Assembly: GCF_028682475.1 (NCBI RefSeq)
Contig: NZ_JANHLE010000029.1
Location: 1 to 64,000, forward strand
Source of the DNA: Pseudomonas putida
Lineage (GTDB): Bacteria; Pseudomonadota; Gammaproteobacteria; Pseudomonadales; Pseudomonadaceae
Length of the DNA: 64,000 nucleotides
Direction of reading: 5' to 3'
The notes beneath the pieces were generated by a model. That model did no database searches. It saw only the letters and a list, made by a program, of their open reading frames with translations, and was not told where the DNA came from. Shown piece after piece: positions 53,201-60,990 of this stretch. How positions within the stretch are numbered: the first letter of the stretch is position 1; each line of letters begins with the position of its first letter. The position numbers and the translations under genes were made by a program.

Positions 53201-53435
53201 GCAAGAGGACATCGAACTGATCAGCCGCGCCCTCGAACAGCAAGACGCCAGTACCCTTGCTGAACGCCTGCACAGCATGGCCGGCGCGCTCGGTGCGGTC
53301 CAGGCTAGCAGCCTGGCCAACCACTGTATCAATCTGGAAGAGCAGTTGCGCATCGCAAGGCTTGATGTAGTCCTGACGCAGCAAATACAGCTGGTATTGA
53401 AACGTCTTGCGACAATCCTGAGCGCCCTCGCGTAA
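50223..53435 (+). CDS. Hybrid sensor histidine kinase with HPt domain
   Basis: The 1070-residue kinase has an N-terminal membrane helix (VMILLGLALLLVGTSFWSF), a periplasmic region, a second helix (FWPLTSLLLSFLAIIGLGWL), a PAS-like segment, H490 in ATMSHEIRTPLYG, an HATPase domain (NLLSNAIKFTD; AGLGLPICWW), a receiver with D886 in LTDVNMPVMNG and a C-terminal HPt with H1017 in RLHSMAGAL. It is a paralogue of the first kinase, identical over parts of the phosphoacceptor region, but this copy carries the full phosphorelay. The start at 50223 (MNNDNAP) is uncertain because Shine-Dalgarno is weak; a TTG at 50139 is the alternative. It is likely the main donor to the LuxR-type regulator that follows 65 bases later. 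Confidence 0.85.
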   Translation: MNNDNAPLENLTRSSLRLNTGVMILLGLALLLVGTSFWSFQRLIEENHDTVRFHFASLLENIQEQEAFLQTLIEQNPLLNDGGPRVHALAPLPNEGPNIYQGQAFSFSMPFSVKLDKHKAVDPAPSKVLELGANLADLYSTFWAASPYPSPQVFLFGPNDAYDITVPAAGRGRGKAMKNFTEVLSTVHARIPSDSQPPLNNGIVWQSYVETPDRSTPACVLAYISLQLTPDQPHEKGEESRLTVASLLDLSRINDFERIMDWLVYDRFTLIAPTGEALIGIVRPESPLHEGVNLKPEGLVFKLVNHHGPGWAAIYTISYKSFFRYAFWPLTSLLLSFLAIIGLGWLASRWYKKQVVLPARQAHESIAESEAFSRVVIDTAPTGLCVVRRADQQILVENQRAQQWRGTTALIKTLNQQQDNTNVGEHNLEIDGRHLQVGFVATRYQGQDVRLYAFNDVTRHIEDAQALEQARRAADAANEAKTLFLATMSHEIRTPLYGVLGTLELLGLTSLEPRQQAYLNTIQRSSATLFQLISDVLDVSKIESGQMAIEPVEFCLLDMLEDTLHTYAAFAEHKGLQLYACTDAQLPNKVFGDPMRIRQILNNLLSNAIKFTDTGRVVLRTRVLEHAQGKVSLEWQITDTGIGISEAQQAKLFELFYQVKDASSEGGAGLGLPICWWLSELMGGQLKVVSEPGLGSSFSLKMTLSVMPGELPDCPAIERNPTPVYVRAPLPELAQSYCDWLQRLGLAATPTVSPQASGNPEALLVEVLANTPELPWHGPRIYCISGGRNPAEHLDDHWEVDMHDVRAVAQAVALARQGVSRQASENCAAQSVGLQLHILVAEDNPINQAILKEQLEALGCSAVVVSNGEQALHLWQPEVFDLVLTDVNMPVMNGYELTKALRAHDSQLPIIGVTANAMREEGLRCMEVGMNAWIVKPLSLQSLRAHLIKLCEPTLHSGPPPIDGETLSTSLSATPSDSIKLSPAMRPLFISTMQEDIELISRALEQQDASTLAERLHSMAGALGAVQASSLANHCINLEEQLRIARLDVVLTQQIQLVLKRLATILSALA

Positions 53436-53500
53436 AATCAACACACCACTACGTACAACCGTATGGACACCCCTTCGCACCGGTATAACGGGCCGTATTT

Positions 53501-54148
53501 ATGGAAAAACTCAAGGTCATCATCGCTGACGATCACCCCATCGTCCTTCTCGGCGTACGCGAGCTGGTCGAGCGCGACCCACGCTTTTGTGTAGTTGGCG
53601 ATGCCGTGTGCTCGAAGGGTCTGATCGAATTGCTTGAGCAGCAAGCGGTCGACATTGTTATCACCGACTACAACATGCCTGCTGACTCACCCTATGGTGA
53701 CGGGCTCAAGCTGGTCGATTACCTCAAGCGTCATTATCCCCATGTACAGATTCTGATCTTGACCATGATCTCCAATCAACTGATTCTCACTCGTCTGCAG
53801 GAACTGGGAGTTGTCGGCGTCATACAGAAGAACCAATTACACACAGAGATCGAACTGGCGCTCAATGCCATTGCCCGCCAAGGGATATATCGCAGCCTCG
53901 AGCCTGCAAAAACATCGGTGATTGACTCCAATACCGCCATGGACGAACGGATGGCCAGTTTATCGCCGAAAGAATTTGAAATACTGCGGCTGTTTGTTTC
54001 AGGAAAAAGTGTTAGCGATATTGCCCGCAGCCAGAACAGAAGTGCAAAAACCATCAGCGCACAAAAAATATCGGCCATGCGAAAACTTGAAGTCACCAGT
54101 GACCAGGATCTGCTGGCCTATTGCCTGGAACGCAGCATTTTCAACTAA
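53501..54148 (+). CDS. LuxR/NarL-type response regulator (RocA/BvgA-like)
   Basis: The 215-residue regulator has a receiver domain (VIIADDHPIVLLGVRELV, phosphoacceptor D56 in ITDYNMPADS) and a C-terminal LuxR helix-turn-helix (LSPKEFEILRLFVSGKSVSDIA; AKTISAQKISAMRKL). The layout and sequence resemble RocA and BvgA. It follows the HPt-containing kinase by 65 bases and precedes the pilin operon by 127 bases, so it is the natural activator of the fimbrial genes and possibly of the kinase genes through the shared 22-bp element. Confidence 0.88.
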   Translation: MEKLKVIIADDHPIVLLGVRELVERDPRFCVVGDAVCSKGLIELLEQQAVDIVITDYNMPADSPYGDGLKLVDYLKRHYPHVQILILTMISNQLILTRLQELGVVGVIQKNQLHTEIELALNAIARQGIYRSLEPAKTSVIDSNTAMDERMASLSPKEFEILRLFVSGKSVSDIARSQNRSAKTISAQKISAMRKLEVTSDQDLLAYCLERSIFN

Positions 54149-54178
54149 CCGTCTAAACAAACCGAGTTCATTAATTCT

Positions 54179-54200
54179 ATTAAGAATCGTCTGATGTCCG
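54179..54200 (+). promoter_or_regulatory. 22-bp element upstream of the pilin gene
   Basis: Matches the element at 46078-46099 in 19 of 22 positions (core ATTAAGnATCGTCTGAT). Here it is 31 bases after the response-regulator stop codon and 76 bases before the pilin ATG. A regulator-binding site is the simplest reading. Confidence 0.5.
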
Positions 54201-54275
54201 TGCCTTGCCTCGCCGACTATCGTGGCAGGGCATTTCCATGCAGTACTTTTCCAACCAGCACTAATGGACATCAAC

Positions 54276-54875
54276 ATGAAAAACATTTCCCTGGCGGCCC
54301 TCGCCCTTTCCGTGATCGCGGCCTCCGGTAGCGTCTTTGCAGAAGATCCCGTCGGTCCCGTCAAAGGTGGCAGCGGCAAGATCAGCTTTACCGGTCTGAT
54401 CAACAACGATGCCTGTTCCATTGATGGCGCCAACAACGACCGCGTGATCGCCATTGACATGGGCAACGTTTCGGTCAAGGACATGGGCACCGCCGAAAGC
54501 CCGGCCTCGGGCCGTGTCACCGGTAAAGGCATTGACCTCAACGTCAACTGCAACCTCGGCACCAAGGTCTCGATGATTTTTGACGCCAATAGCGGCGGCT
54601 CGGGCCTGGTGACCGGCAAGAAAGTCCTGGCCCTGACCAAAGGTACCGGCACCGCCAAAAACGTCGGTATCGCCCTGCTCGACAGCGATGGCAAGCTGAT
54701 CGACCTGAGCTCGAAAGCCTCCGCCAAAATCCAGAGCGACATGCACGGTGACGGTGCTGCTGGTGGCGACGCCATCCTGAGCTTCTCCGCCGCCTACGTC
54801 ACTACCGGTGAAGCTGGCACAGCTACTGCCGGTCGTGGTGATGCCACCCTGCCGTTCATCCTGCAATACGAATAA
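54276..54875 (+). CDS. Fimbrial major pilin subunit
   Basis: The 199-residue protein has a signal peptide (ISLAALALSVIAASGSVFA) and a pilin fold: GKISFTGLINNDACSI with a cysteine, the matching one in NVNCNLGT, the typical GVTGKGI-like middle (SGRVTGKGIDLNVNC), and a C-terminal strand ending PFILQYE with the penultimate tyrosine that donor-strand exchange uses. This is the major subunit of a chaperone-usher fimbria. The ATG at 54276 was chosen over 54264 because GGAC lies 7 bases upstream. The operon continues with chaperone and usher genes. Confidence 0.85.
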   Translation: MKNISLAALALSVIAASGSVFAEDPVGPVKGGSGKISFTGLINNDACSIDGANNDRVIAIDMGNVSVKDMGTAESPASGRVTGKGIDLNVNCNLGTKVSMIFDANSGGSGLVTGKKVLALTKGTGTAKNVGIALLDSDGKLIDLSSKASAKIQSDMHGDGAAGGDAILSFSAAYVTTGEAGTATAGRGDATLPFILQYE

Positions 54876-54949
54876 CTCGAACGTCAGGATTCTACGCGCG
54901 CGAGGCGTCCCAGCCTCGCCCTCCAAGATCGAGCCGAAGGGTAAATACC

Positions 54950-55702
54950 ATGTTGCTTCGTACTCTCCCCGCCTGTCTGGGCTTGATGGGCCTGCTCGCA
55001 ACTGCCCAGGCCACGGCCAGCATTTCATTGAGCACTACCCGGGTGATATTCGATGGTGCTCATAAAGAAGCCAATATCACCGTACGCAACGGTAACCAGG
55101 ATGTATTGATTCAATCCTGGGTCGACCATAGCGACGAAAAAGCAGGCACGGTCCCCTTTGCAGTGACACCACCGTTGACCCGGATACTGGCCAGGGAACA
55201 GCAACTCCTGCGTATTCTCTACGAGGGTACCGGATTGCCCACGGACAAGGAGTCGGTGCTCTGGCTCAATGTCCAGGAAATCCCACAGGCCAGTACCAAT
55301 GCCAACACGTTGCAATTGGCCGTACGCCAGCGCATCAAGATTTTCTTTCGTCCGGCCAAGCTGCCCGGCGATGCATTAATGGCACCGTCACAACTACAGT
55401 GGAGCGTATTTCAGCGCGGTGGAAAAGCTGAACTTAGCGTGAACAATCCAAGCCTTTATCACGTATCGATGGCCGATGTAACCGTTCAGGACGGACCCCG
55501 CAAGGAACTGGCCGTCGATTCGACCATGGTTGCACCGGGTGAAGTAAGAACATTTGAGCTCAATGCCGTATCGGCAACTAAACCGCTACAGCTGACGTTC
55601 AAGAGCATCAATGACTATGGCGCACAGAACCAGTACAGGTCCACCTTGACCGGCACCAGGTCCAGCAGCGCCAAGCTCGTCGACTTCATTCCTACACCCT
55701 GA
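54950..55702 (+). CDS. Fimbrial periplasmic chaperone (FGS type)
   Basis: The 250-residue PapD-like chaperone has a signal peptide (CLGLMGLLATAQATA), then the conserved strand start (STTRVIFDGAHKEANITVRN) with the pocket Arg, and the matching Lys/Arg in LAVRQRIKIFFRP. Two immunoglobulin-like domains are implied by length. It captures pilin subunits in the periplasm by donor-strand complementation and delivers them to the usher. AAGGGTAAA precedes the ATG. It lies between the pilin and usher genes. Confidence 0.9.
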   Translation: MLLRTLPACLGLMGLLATAQATASISLSTTRVIFDGAHKEANITVRNGNQDVLIQSWVDHSDEKAGTVPFAVTPPLTRILAREQQLLRILYEGTGLPTDKESVLWLNVQEIPQASTNANTLQLAVRQRIKIFFRPAKLPGDALMAPSQLQWSVFQRGGKAELSVNNPSLYHVSMADVTVQDGPRKELAVDSTMVAPGEVRTFELNAVSATKPLQLTFKSINDYGAQNQYRSTLTGTRSSSAKLVDFIPTP

Positions 55703-55791
55703 ACGCGATCAAAAACCTCACGCATGCCGAGCGCATGCGCGACTTCGCCGTGCCCGGCTTAAATCCCGGGAGATGATAAAGGTTCATTAGC

Positions 55792-58371
55792 ATGTCTTTT
55801 TCTTCCAACTACAGGCCCACACCTGGGGCAGGAAAACGTGCGCGCGCGTTATCTCACGGCGCGATACTCAAGCCATGGGGGCCCAGCGCCTTATCCCTGG
55901 CCATCTGTGCAGCGTTACCCGGCCTGGCACTAGCAGCGCACACCCCTGCCGATAGCGTTGACCCACAACTGCTGGCCTTCAACACCACCTTCCTGCAAGG
56001 CACACACTCGGACCTCGATTTACAACTGCTGCTGTCCGCCAACAGTGTGCTGCCAGGCAATTATCGAGTCGACCTGTACAGTAACGAGGTGTTGGTCGGT
56101 CGGCGCGATATCGAGTTCAGTCGCAACCCCGTGAGCGGACGCGTAGAACCCTGCCTGACCCTCGACCTGCTCAAACAATTGGGCATCGACATGACCAGAC
56201 TGCAAGCACGGGGCAAGTTCGATCCCGACGTCCCACAGGCGTGTTACGACCTGCCGGCAATGATCGATCAGGCCACCCTGCGCTACGATGCCAGCCGTCT
56301 GCGTCTGGCCGCCAGCGTGCCGCAGGTGGCAATGCAACGCGGCCTGCGCGGCTATGTCGACCCGCAATTATGGGACGAAGGTATCTCCGCGGGCTTCATC
56401 AACTACCAATTCAACAGCAGCCGCAGCGCCGGTGATGCCGATACTCGTTTCGCCAACAACGTTGGCCTGCGTAACGGTATCAACCTGGGCGCATGGCGGC
56501 TGCGTAATGAGTCCAACTACAGCAGTAGCACTGGGCAACCGAGCACGTTCAAAAGCAACCGCAGCTACCTGCAGCATGACGTCACGGCACTCAAGGGCCA
56601 ATTCAGTGCAGGCGATATCTTCTCCGATACCGACCTGTTCGACAGCGTGCGCTACCGCGGCTTGAAACTGGCATCCGACGAAGGCATGCGCGCCGACAGC
56701 GAGCGTGGTTACGCTCCGATCATCCGTGGCGTAGCGCAATCCAATGCCACCGTGGAGATCCGCCAGAATAACTACATTCTCTACACCACCAACGTGCCAC
56801 CTGGGCCGTTCGAGATCAGCGACATCTACCCCAGCGGCTCGAACGGTGATCTGGAAATCACCATCATCGAAGCAGACGGACGCCGGCGGGTAAGCCAGCA
56901 GGCATTTTCCAGCTTGCCAATCATGGTGCGTGAAGGTCAGGTCAAGTACAGCCTCTCGGCCGGTCAATTCAACAGCAACACCGAGGGCCTGGCCACGCCG
57001 AAGATGCTCAGCGGCACGCTGGCCTACGGAATCAACAGCAACCTGACCGGCATCATCGGCGTGCAGGCCAGCGACAACTACAAGGCCCTGGCCCTGGGCG
57101 CGGGCCGCAACACCGCATTGGGTGCGGTGTCAGTCGATCTCACCCGTTCTTCAAGCCAGGCCCAGGGACAGACTACCCAGGGCAACAGCTTGCGCGCCTT
57201 GTATGCGAAGACTTTTACCGGCACCGACACCAACTTCACCCTGGCGGCTTACCGCTATTCGACTGAGGGCTACCGAACGCTGAGCGACCATGTCCAGGAT
57301 CTGAGCGACGGAACGATCAAACGCAGCGGCCACTCCAAAACCCGCACCGACCTGACCATCAACCAGAGCCTGGGACGCAATCGCGAATTGGGCAGCCTCT
57401 ATCTCAATGCCAGCGACCAGCGTTACTGGAACCGTGGCGGCACCCAGAGTGCTTCTGCCGGTTACAGCAACAATTGGGGCGAGGTCAGCTACAACATCGA
57501 CGTGACCCGCAGCAAAGACCTGGGCAACAGCGGCTACGCAAACAATGACACTCAGTTCAACCTGTCAGTGTCTTTCCCCCTGGGCAGCCGCTCACGCGCA
57601 CCACGGGCCTTCGTCACCACCAGCACGCAGAAAGGTGACAACAGCACCCAGGTCGGCATCAATGGTTACCTGTCGGAAACCAGCGACACGTTCTATTCCG
57701 TGCAGGGCGGCAACAGCAGCACCAGCGGCAGTTCGGCATCGGCCAGCCTGAGCACTCGCACATCGGTGGCCGACATCAGTCTGGGCTACAGCCAGGGCCG
57801 CGGTTATGACTCGCAGAATCTCAACATCGCCGGTTCCGTGGTCGCCCACCAGGGTGGCATCAACCTGGGCCAGTCGGTCGGTGAAACCTTTGCCCTGGCC
57901 GAAGTGCCGGGAGTGCGTGGCGCCAGGATCAGCAGCTACAGCGGTGTCGAAACCGGTCGCAACGGCTATGCGGTGGTCCCCAGCGCCCAGCCTTACCGGG
58001 TCAACTGGATCAGCCTGGATACCCGTGAACTGGGCGGCGACATCGACATCGACAACGCCACCCAGCAATTGGTACCGCGCCGCGGTGCTATCGTCGTCGC
58101 CCGTTACACAGGTAAAACCGGGCGCAGGGTGCAGTTCGAACTATTCGATGCGCAAAATCAGGTAATTCCCTTCGGCGCTTCAGTAGAGGACGCCGACGGC
58201 AAGCAGCTGGCAATTTCCGATCCGAACGGCAAGGCCTTGGCCCTGGTGGAGCAAGATCAAGGCACTTTGACGATCAAATGGGGTAATCAGCAGTGCTTGG
58301 CCTCTTATGCACTGGCAGAGCGGAACAAAGTGTTGAATTATGAGCGGCAGAAATTGGTGTGCACACCTTGA
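55792..58371 (+). CDS. Fimbrial outer-membrane usher
   Basis: The 859-residue PapC-type usher has a long leader (the hydrophobic part ALSLAICAALPGLALAA lies near residues 33-49), then the usher N-domain (FNTTFLQGTHSDLDLQLL), a large beta-barrel with the plug region, a repeated YRYSTEGYRTLSDH, and C-terminal domains with a cysteine near the end (GNQQCLASYALAERN). The usher forms the assembly and export channel for the pilus. The start at 55792 has a GAGA Shine-Dalgarno region; the 30-residue extension before the signal is unusual. No adhesin gene follows it on this strand. Confidence 0.9.
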   Translation: MSFSSNYRPTPGAGKRARALSHGAILKPWGPSALSLAICAALPGLALAAHTPADSVDPQLLAFNTTFLQGTHSDLDLQLLLSANSVLPGNYRVDLYSNEVLVGRRDIEFSRNPVSGRVEPCLTLDLLKQLGIDMTRLQARGKFDPDVPQACYDLPAMIDQATLRYDASRLRLAASVPQVAMQRGLRGYVDPQLWDEGISAGFINYQFNSSRSAGDADTRFANNVGLRNGINLGAWRLRNESNYSSSTGQPSTFKSNRSYLQHDVTALKGQFSAGDIFSDTDLFDSVRYRGLKLASDEGMRADSERGYAPIIRGVAQSNATVEIRQNNYILYTTNVPPGPFEISDIYPSGSNGDLEITIIEADGRRRVSQQAFSSLPIMVREGQVKYSLSAGQFNSNTEGLATPKMLSGTLAYGINSNLTGIIGVQASDNYKALALGAGRNTALGAVSVDLTRSSSQAQGQTTQGNSLRALYAKTFTGTDTNFTLAAYRYSTEGYRTLSDHVQDLSDGTIKRSGHSKTRTDLTINQSLGRNRELGSLYLNASDQRYWNRGGTQSASAGYSNNWGEVSYNIDVTRSKDLGNSGYANNDTQFNLSVSFPLGSRSRAPRAFVTTSTQKGDNSTQVGINGYLSETSDTFYSVQGGNSSTSGSSASASLSTRTSVADISLGYSQGRGYDSQNLNIAGSVVAHQGGINLGQSVGETFALAEVPGVRGARISSYSGVETGRNGYAVVPSAQPYRVNWISLDTRELGGDIDIDNATQQLVPRRGAIVVARYTGKTGRRVQFELFDAQNQVIPFGASVEDADGKQLAISDPNGKALALVEQDQGTLTIKWGNQQCLASYALAERNKVLNYERQKLVCTP

Positions 58372-58835
58372 GTTTAAGAATTTAATTGTGCTGGTCTGGT
58401 AATTAATACATTGCCGCTAGTAGTTTTCACTCAGACAAATAGCGACACTGGGCCGACTTGGCAATGGGTCTTATCCAATAGGCCCAAAAAATAACAATAC
58501 CAAATTTCCCTCCGACTCGTTAGGCCAGATGAAGTCCAAGTCACTCAGTGTCGTTTCAGGTCACTTATCACAAACCATCAAAATGGTAAGCCGCAACCTT
58601 CGGCCATACCGCTGCCAGTGAGCGTCATACCGTTCCACTGAACGCACGCTATTACCGAACAGTTTCAACCAGAAGAAATGGAAAGGGGATAGGGAAGCGG
58701 GGCCCGGAACAGCCATTGCTGAACTCACGCCGGTCATTAGTTAGCAGTAATTCCAGCAGCATTCCGGGCAGGGTGAAACTTACAGATATCTGGATAACTT
58801 CAATGTTTGCGCTGCTTGCCTCAGACACACGACAC
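58372..58835. other. Intergenic stretch of about 460 bases, no gene found
   Basis: This stretch between two convergent fimbrial gene sets is AT-richer than the surrounding genes. No reading frame with good start and protein-like composition is present on either strand; one minus-strand frame is open at its right half but begins inside the adhesin gene and has an odd composition. It may be relic sequence left after rearrangement. Confidence 0.5.
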
Positions 58836-59822
58836 TTACTTGTAGAACAAGTCAATGACCAACGAAGCGTCGAAGGGACCTAAAACTGGATTCGCTCGCC
58901 AGACCAAGTCAGCACGAAATTCATTTGTCGAATATTCTTTCCCAGTCAATACCGCCAGTGGAAACCAAGTAGAAAAAGGAACTTTCTCGTTGGTTTCCTG
59001 GCGATACAAAGATATACCAACAGAACTGTTCTTTGGGGGCACCAGCAAGTTATCCACTATTTTTCCACCACCTGCACTCGCTGAAAAACGAGCACTCACC
59101 GTGTAGGGGGTATCGCAATCTTTTTTCAGGCCCAGGCTAAAGCTTCCGCTGCCAGCAACCTTTCCAATTTGAGCCTCATCTGTTCTAATCCTCGAAAAAT
59201 TGACAACACTTGGAGATACGAAAAGTTCAGGACTGCAGGGTACAAATCGAATTTTGTCCAAGCCGGAAATTACATAATTGAGGTTACTATCCGGCACCAT
59301 ATTAAGCCCTCCTTTGCCATCGAGTTGAAATACCCGATATTCCTTGCTTGTAGTGGCCTGCCCTGACACCGGCGTCGCGCCATACTTTTCAACGAACACG
59401 CTAAAGTTCAAGGTGAACCTGGCCCTGTCCCAGCCTTCACAACCTCCTCCATAGCAATCCGTCCATGAGTCATAGCCTGTGCTGACTGCGCCACTACTCT
59501 GGGTAATAGCATTTGAATTGTAGCGGATGCCAATACGTATTCCTTGACCAATATTGACCTTCCCAGGATTCATATGAAAGTATATATATTCGCGCCCTGA
59601 ATTATTATCATCGGCGCACCGAACGTTGATCGAGCGCGGTTCAGACTCCCATATAATTGTACCGTCCGGCGCATCTGCAGCGACGGCTATTGCTGTGCCC
59701 AGATCTTGCTTGGAGATGACTTGATCTGTACGATCTTCCTTGCATAGTAACGCAAAACAAGTGGCAGGACTGACACCTAAGGCGAGAAAGCAAGTTAGCA
59801 ACAGTTTTTTTCGAGTCGGCAT
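58836..59822 (-). CDS. Putative fimbrial adhesin/tip subunit
   Basis: The 328-residue protein has a signal peptide (LLLTCFLALGVSPATCFA) and paired cysteines (INVRCADD and TDCYGGGCEG, then VPCSPELF and KKDCDTP). The second half reads like a pilin-type domain (SPSVVNFSRIRTDEAQIG, then GSFSLGLKKDCDTPYTVSARF, ending SLVIDLFYK), and the first half is a separate cysteine-containing domain. That two-domain shape suits a tip adhesin. It is AT-richer than neighbouring genes and lies on the strand opposite to the usher, 38 bases after a second chaperone gene. Assignment is by shape; the ligand is unknown. Confidence 0.7.
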   Translation of the reverse strand: MPTRKKLLLTCFLALGVSPATCFALLCKEDRTDQVISKQDLGTAIAVAADAPDGTIIWESEPRSINVRCADDNNSGREYIYFHMNPGKVNIGQGIRIGIRYNSNAITQSSGAVSTGYDSWTDCYGGGCEGWDRARFTLNFSVFVEKYGATPVSGQATTSKEYRVFQLDGKGGLNMVPDSNLNYVISGLDKIRFVPCSPELFVSPSVVNFSRIRTDEAQIGKVAGSGSFSLGLKKDCDTPYTVSARFSASAGGGKIVDNLLVPPKNSSVGISLYRQETNEKVPFSTWFPLAVLTGKEYSTNEFRADLVWRANPVLGPFDASLVIDLFYK

Positions 59823-59860
59823 TTGAATATCCTTCCTGAAGTTAAAGTCAGAGTCGCACC

Positions 59861-60592
59861 CTATTTTAAATTAGCCTTTCGATGAACTTGCAAACCACCA
59901 TCAGTAATTTCTGTGAAGGTGATTTGCACCTTGCCATCTAGAGCAGATAGCGGTGTCTCAATCGAGTGCGTTTCTCCCGGCCTCAAAAATAGGTAGTCGC
60001 AGAGAAAAATTTTTCGATTGTTTAGGCCGACTTCCAAGTTCACCAGGGAAACATGGAATGCCCCAGGGTTGCTCACTTCTATTTGCGCTCGCTGATTGAT
60101 TTCCCACTTTAGCTGTTGAACCGATTCACTTGAGGAACCGTGCAGACCAGGTGGCCGATAAAAAAGTTTTAAGCGCTGGCGTATAGCAAATTGTACGCCG
60201 TCTTCCTGATCTGGTTTTCGTGGAGCTTCCAGGATATTCAACCAGAGCATCGACTCGCGATCTTCGGGTAGCCCCTGCCCCGCATAAAACACGCGCACCA
60301 AATGGCGCTCTTGGCTACCCAACTGCACCAGTGGCTGGACAATTGCAAAGGGGGCATCGCCGCGATCATTGTCGTAAGCGTAAGTGATCCAGCTTTGCAT
60401 TAAGGTGTTTTGTTGACTTTGATTTACCACGCCAATGCTGGCTTCTCTGTCGGTTCCAGCGTAAATCAGGCGGGTTCCTTCGATCTTGAGAAATGCTTGG
60501 GCATCCGTTACGACGCCGATAAGCAATAAGATCGCGCCTAGTAATTTCCTCGGACGGCTTCGTTCAGTCCGACGTCGCGTGCTGCTGAGCAT
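59861..60592 (-). CDS. Second fimbrial periplasmic chaperone
   Basis: The 243-residue PapD-like chaperone has an Arg-rich leader with signal (LLGAILLLIGVVTDAQA), the conserved TRLIYAGTDREASIGVVNQS with the pocket arginine, and QFAIRQRLKLFYRP with the matching basic residues. It is only distantly similar to the chaperone at 54950-55702. It lies in front of the adhesin gene on the minus strand, so it probably serves that adhesin. Base composition is AT-richer than the flanking purC and usher genes, suggesting separate origin or decay-free transfer. Confidence 0.83.
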   Translation of the reverse strand: MLSSTRRRTERSRPRKLLGAILLLIGVVTDAQAFLKIEGTRLIYAGTDREASIGVVNQSQQNTLMQSWITYAYDNDRGDAPFAIVQPLVQLGSQERHLVRVFYAGQGLPEDRESMLWLNILEAPRKPDQEDGVQFAIRQRLKLFYRPPGLHGSSSESVQQLKWEINQRAQIEVSNPGAFHVSLVNLEVGLNNRKIFLCDYLFLRPGETHSIETPLSALDGKVQITFTEITDGGLQVHRKANLK

Positions 60593-60764
60593 CTACGGAC
60601 AATAGCTCCTGGCAAGGGTGAAATGGGATGACACTTGCCATGCTAAACAGCGACAGGGAAGACGGCTTTAAGACGTTTCTGAAAGCGTCGGAGGTGCTAC
60701 ATCACTGGGATGTGCAAGGGAGGGCGTGAGCGCCGGAAGAGACGCACCTTATAGAAACCCAAAA

Positions 60765-60803
60765 ACGAAAAAACCCCGCAGACCTAAGTCTGCGGGGTTT
60801 TCG
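60765..60803 (-). terminator. Rho-independent terminator after tRNA-Ser
   Basis: A perfect 10-base stem (CCCCGCAGAC, loop of 4, GTCTGCGGGG; 60774-60797) is followed in the leftward direction by a run of T (aaaa on the plus strand). It lies 11 bases past the tRNA's 3' end. Confidence 0.88.
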
Positions 60804-60807
60804 TATA

Positions 60808-60897
60808 TGGCGGAGAGATAGGGATTTGAACCCTAGGTACTGTTGCCAGTACAACGGATTTCGAATCCGTCCCGTTCGGCCACTCCGGCATCTCTCC
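60808..60897 (-). tRNA. tRNA-Ser (anticodon CGA)
   Basis: On the minus strand a 90-base tRNA starts GGAGAGATG and ends in the paired CTCTCC plus GCCA, so CCA is encoded. The anticodon stem ACGGA/TCCGT closes the loop TTCGAAA, giving anticodon CGA for codon UCG. A long variable arm (about 60841-60855) is present, as expected for serine tRNA, and the T-loop GTTCAAATC is intact. A terminator follows. Confidence 0.95.
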
Positions 60898-60990
60898 AAT
60901 GGCGCGCATGATACCAGCAGTTTGCCTAAAGGCAAAGCCTGTTTGCGAAAAAAATTCGCGTGGTATCAGGCGCTTGCGTGAACTTGCCGG

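Noticed and set aside
58652..58855. A 67-codon minus-strand frame in the gene-less fimbrial gap
   Set aside because: It begins inside the adhesin gene without a Shine-Dalgarno and has no signal or domain.
60593..60897. The tRNA-Ser as attachment site for an island covering the fimbrial region
   Set aside because: The island-like genes lie on its 3' side, but I see no direct repeat of the tRNA 3' end at the other border and no integrase gene.
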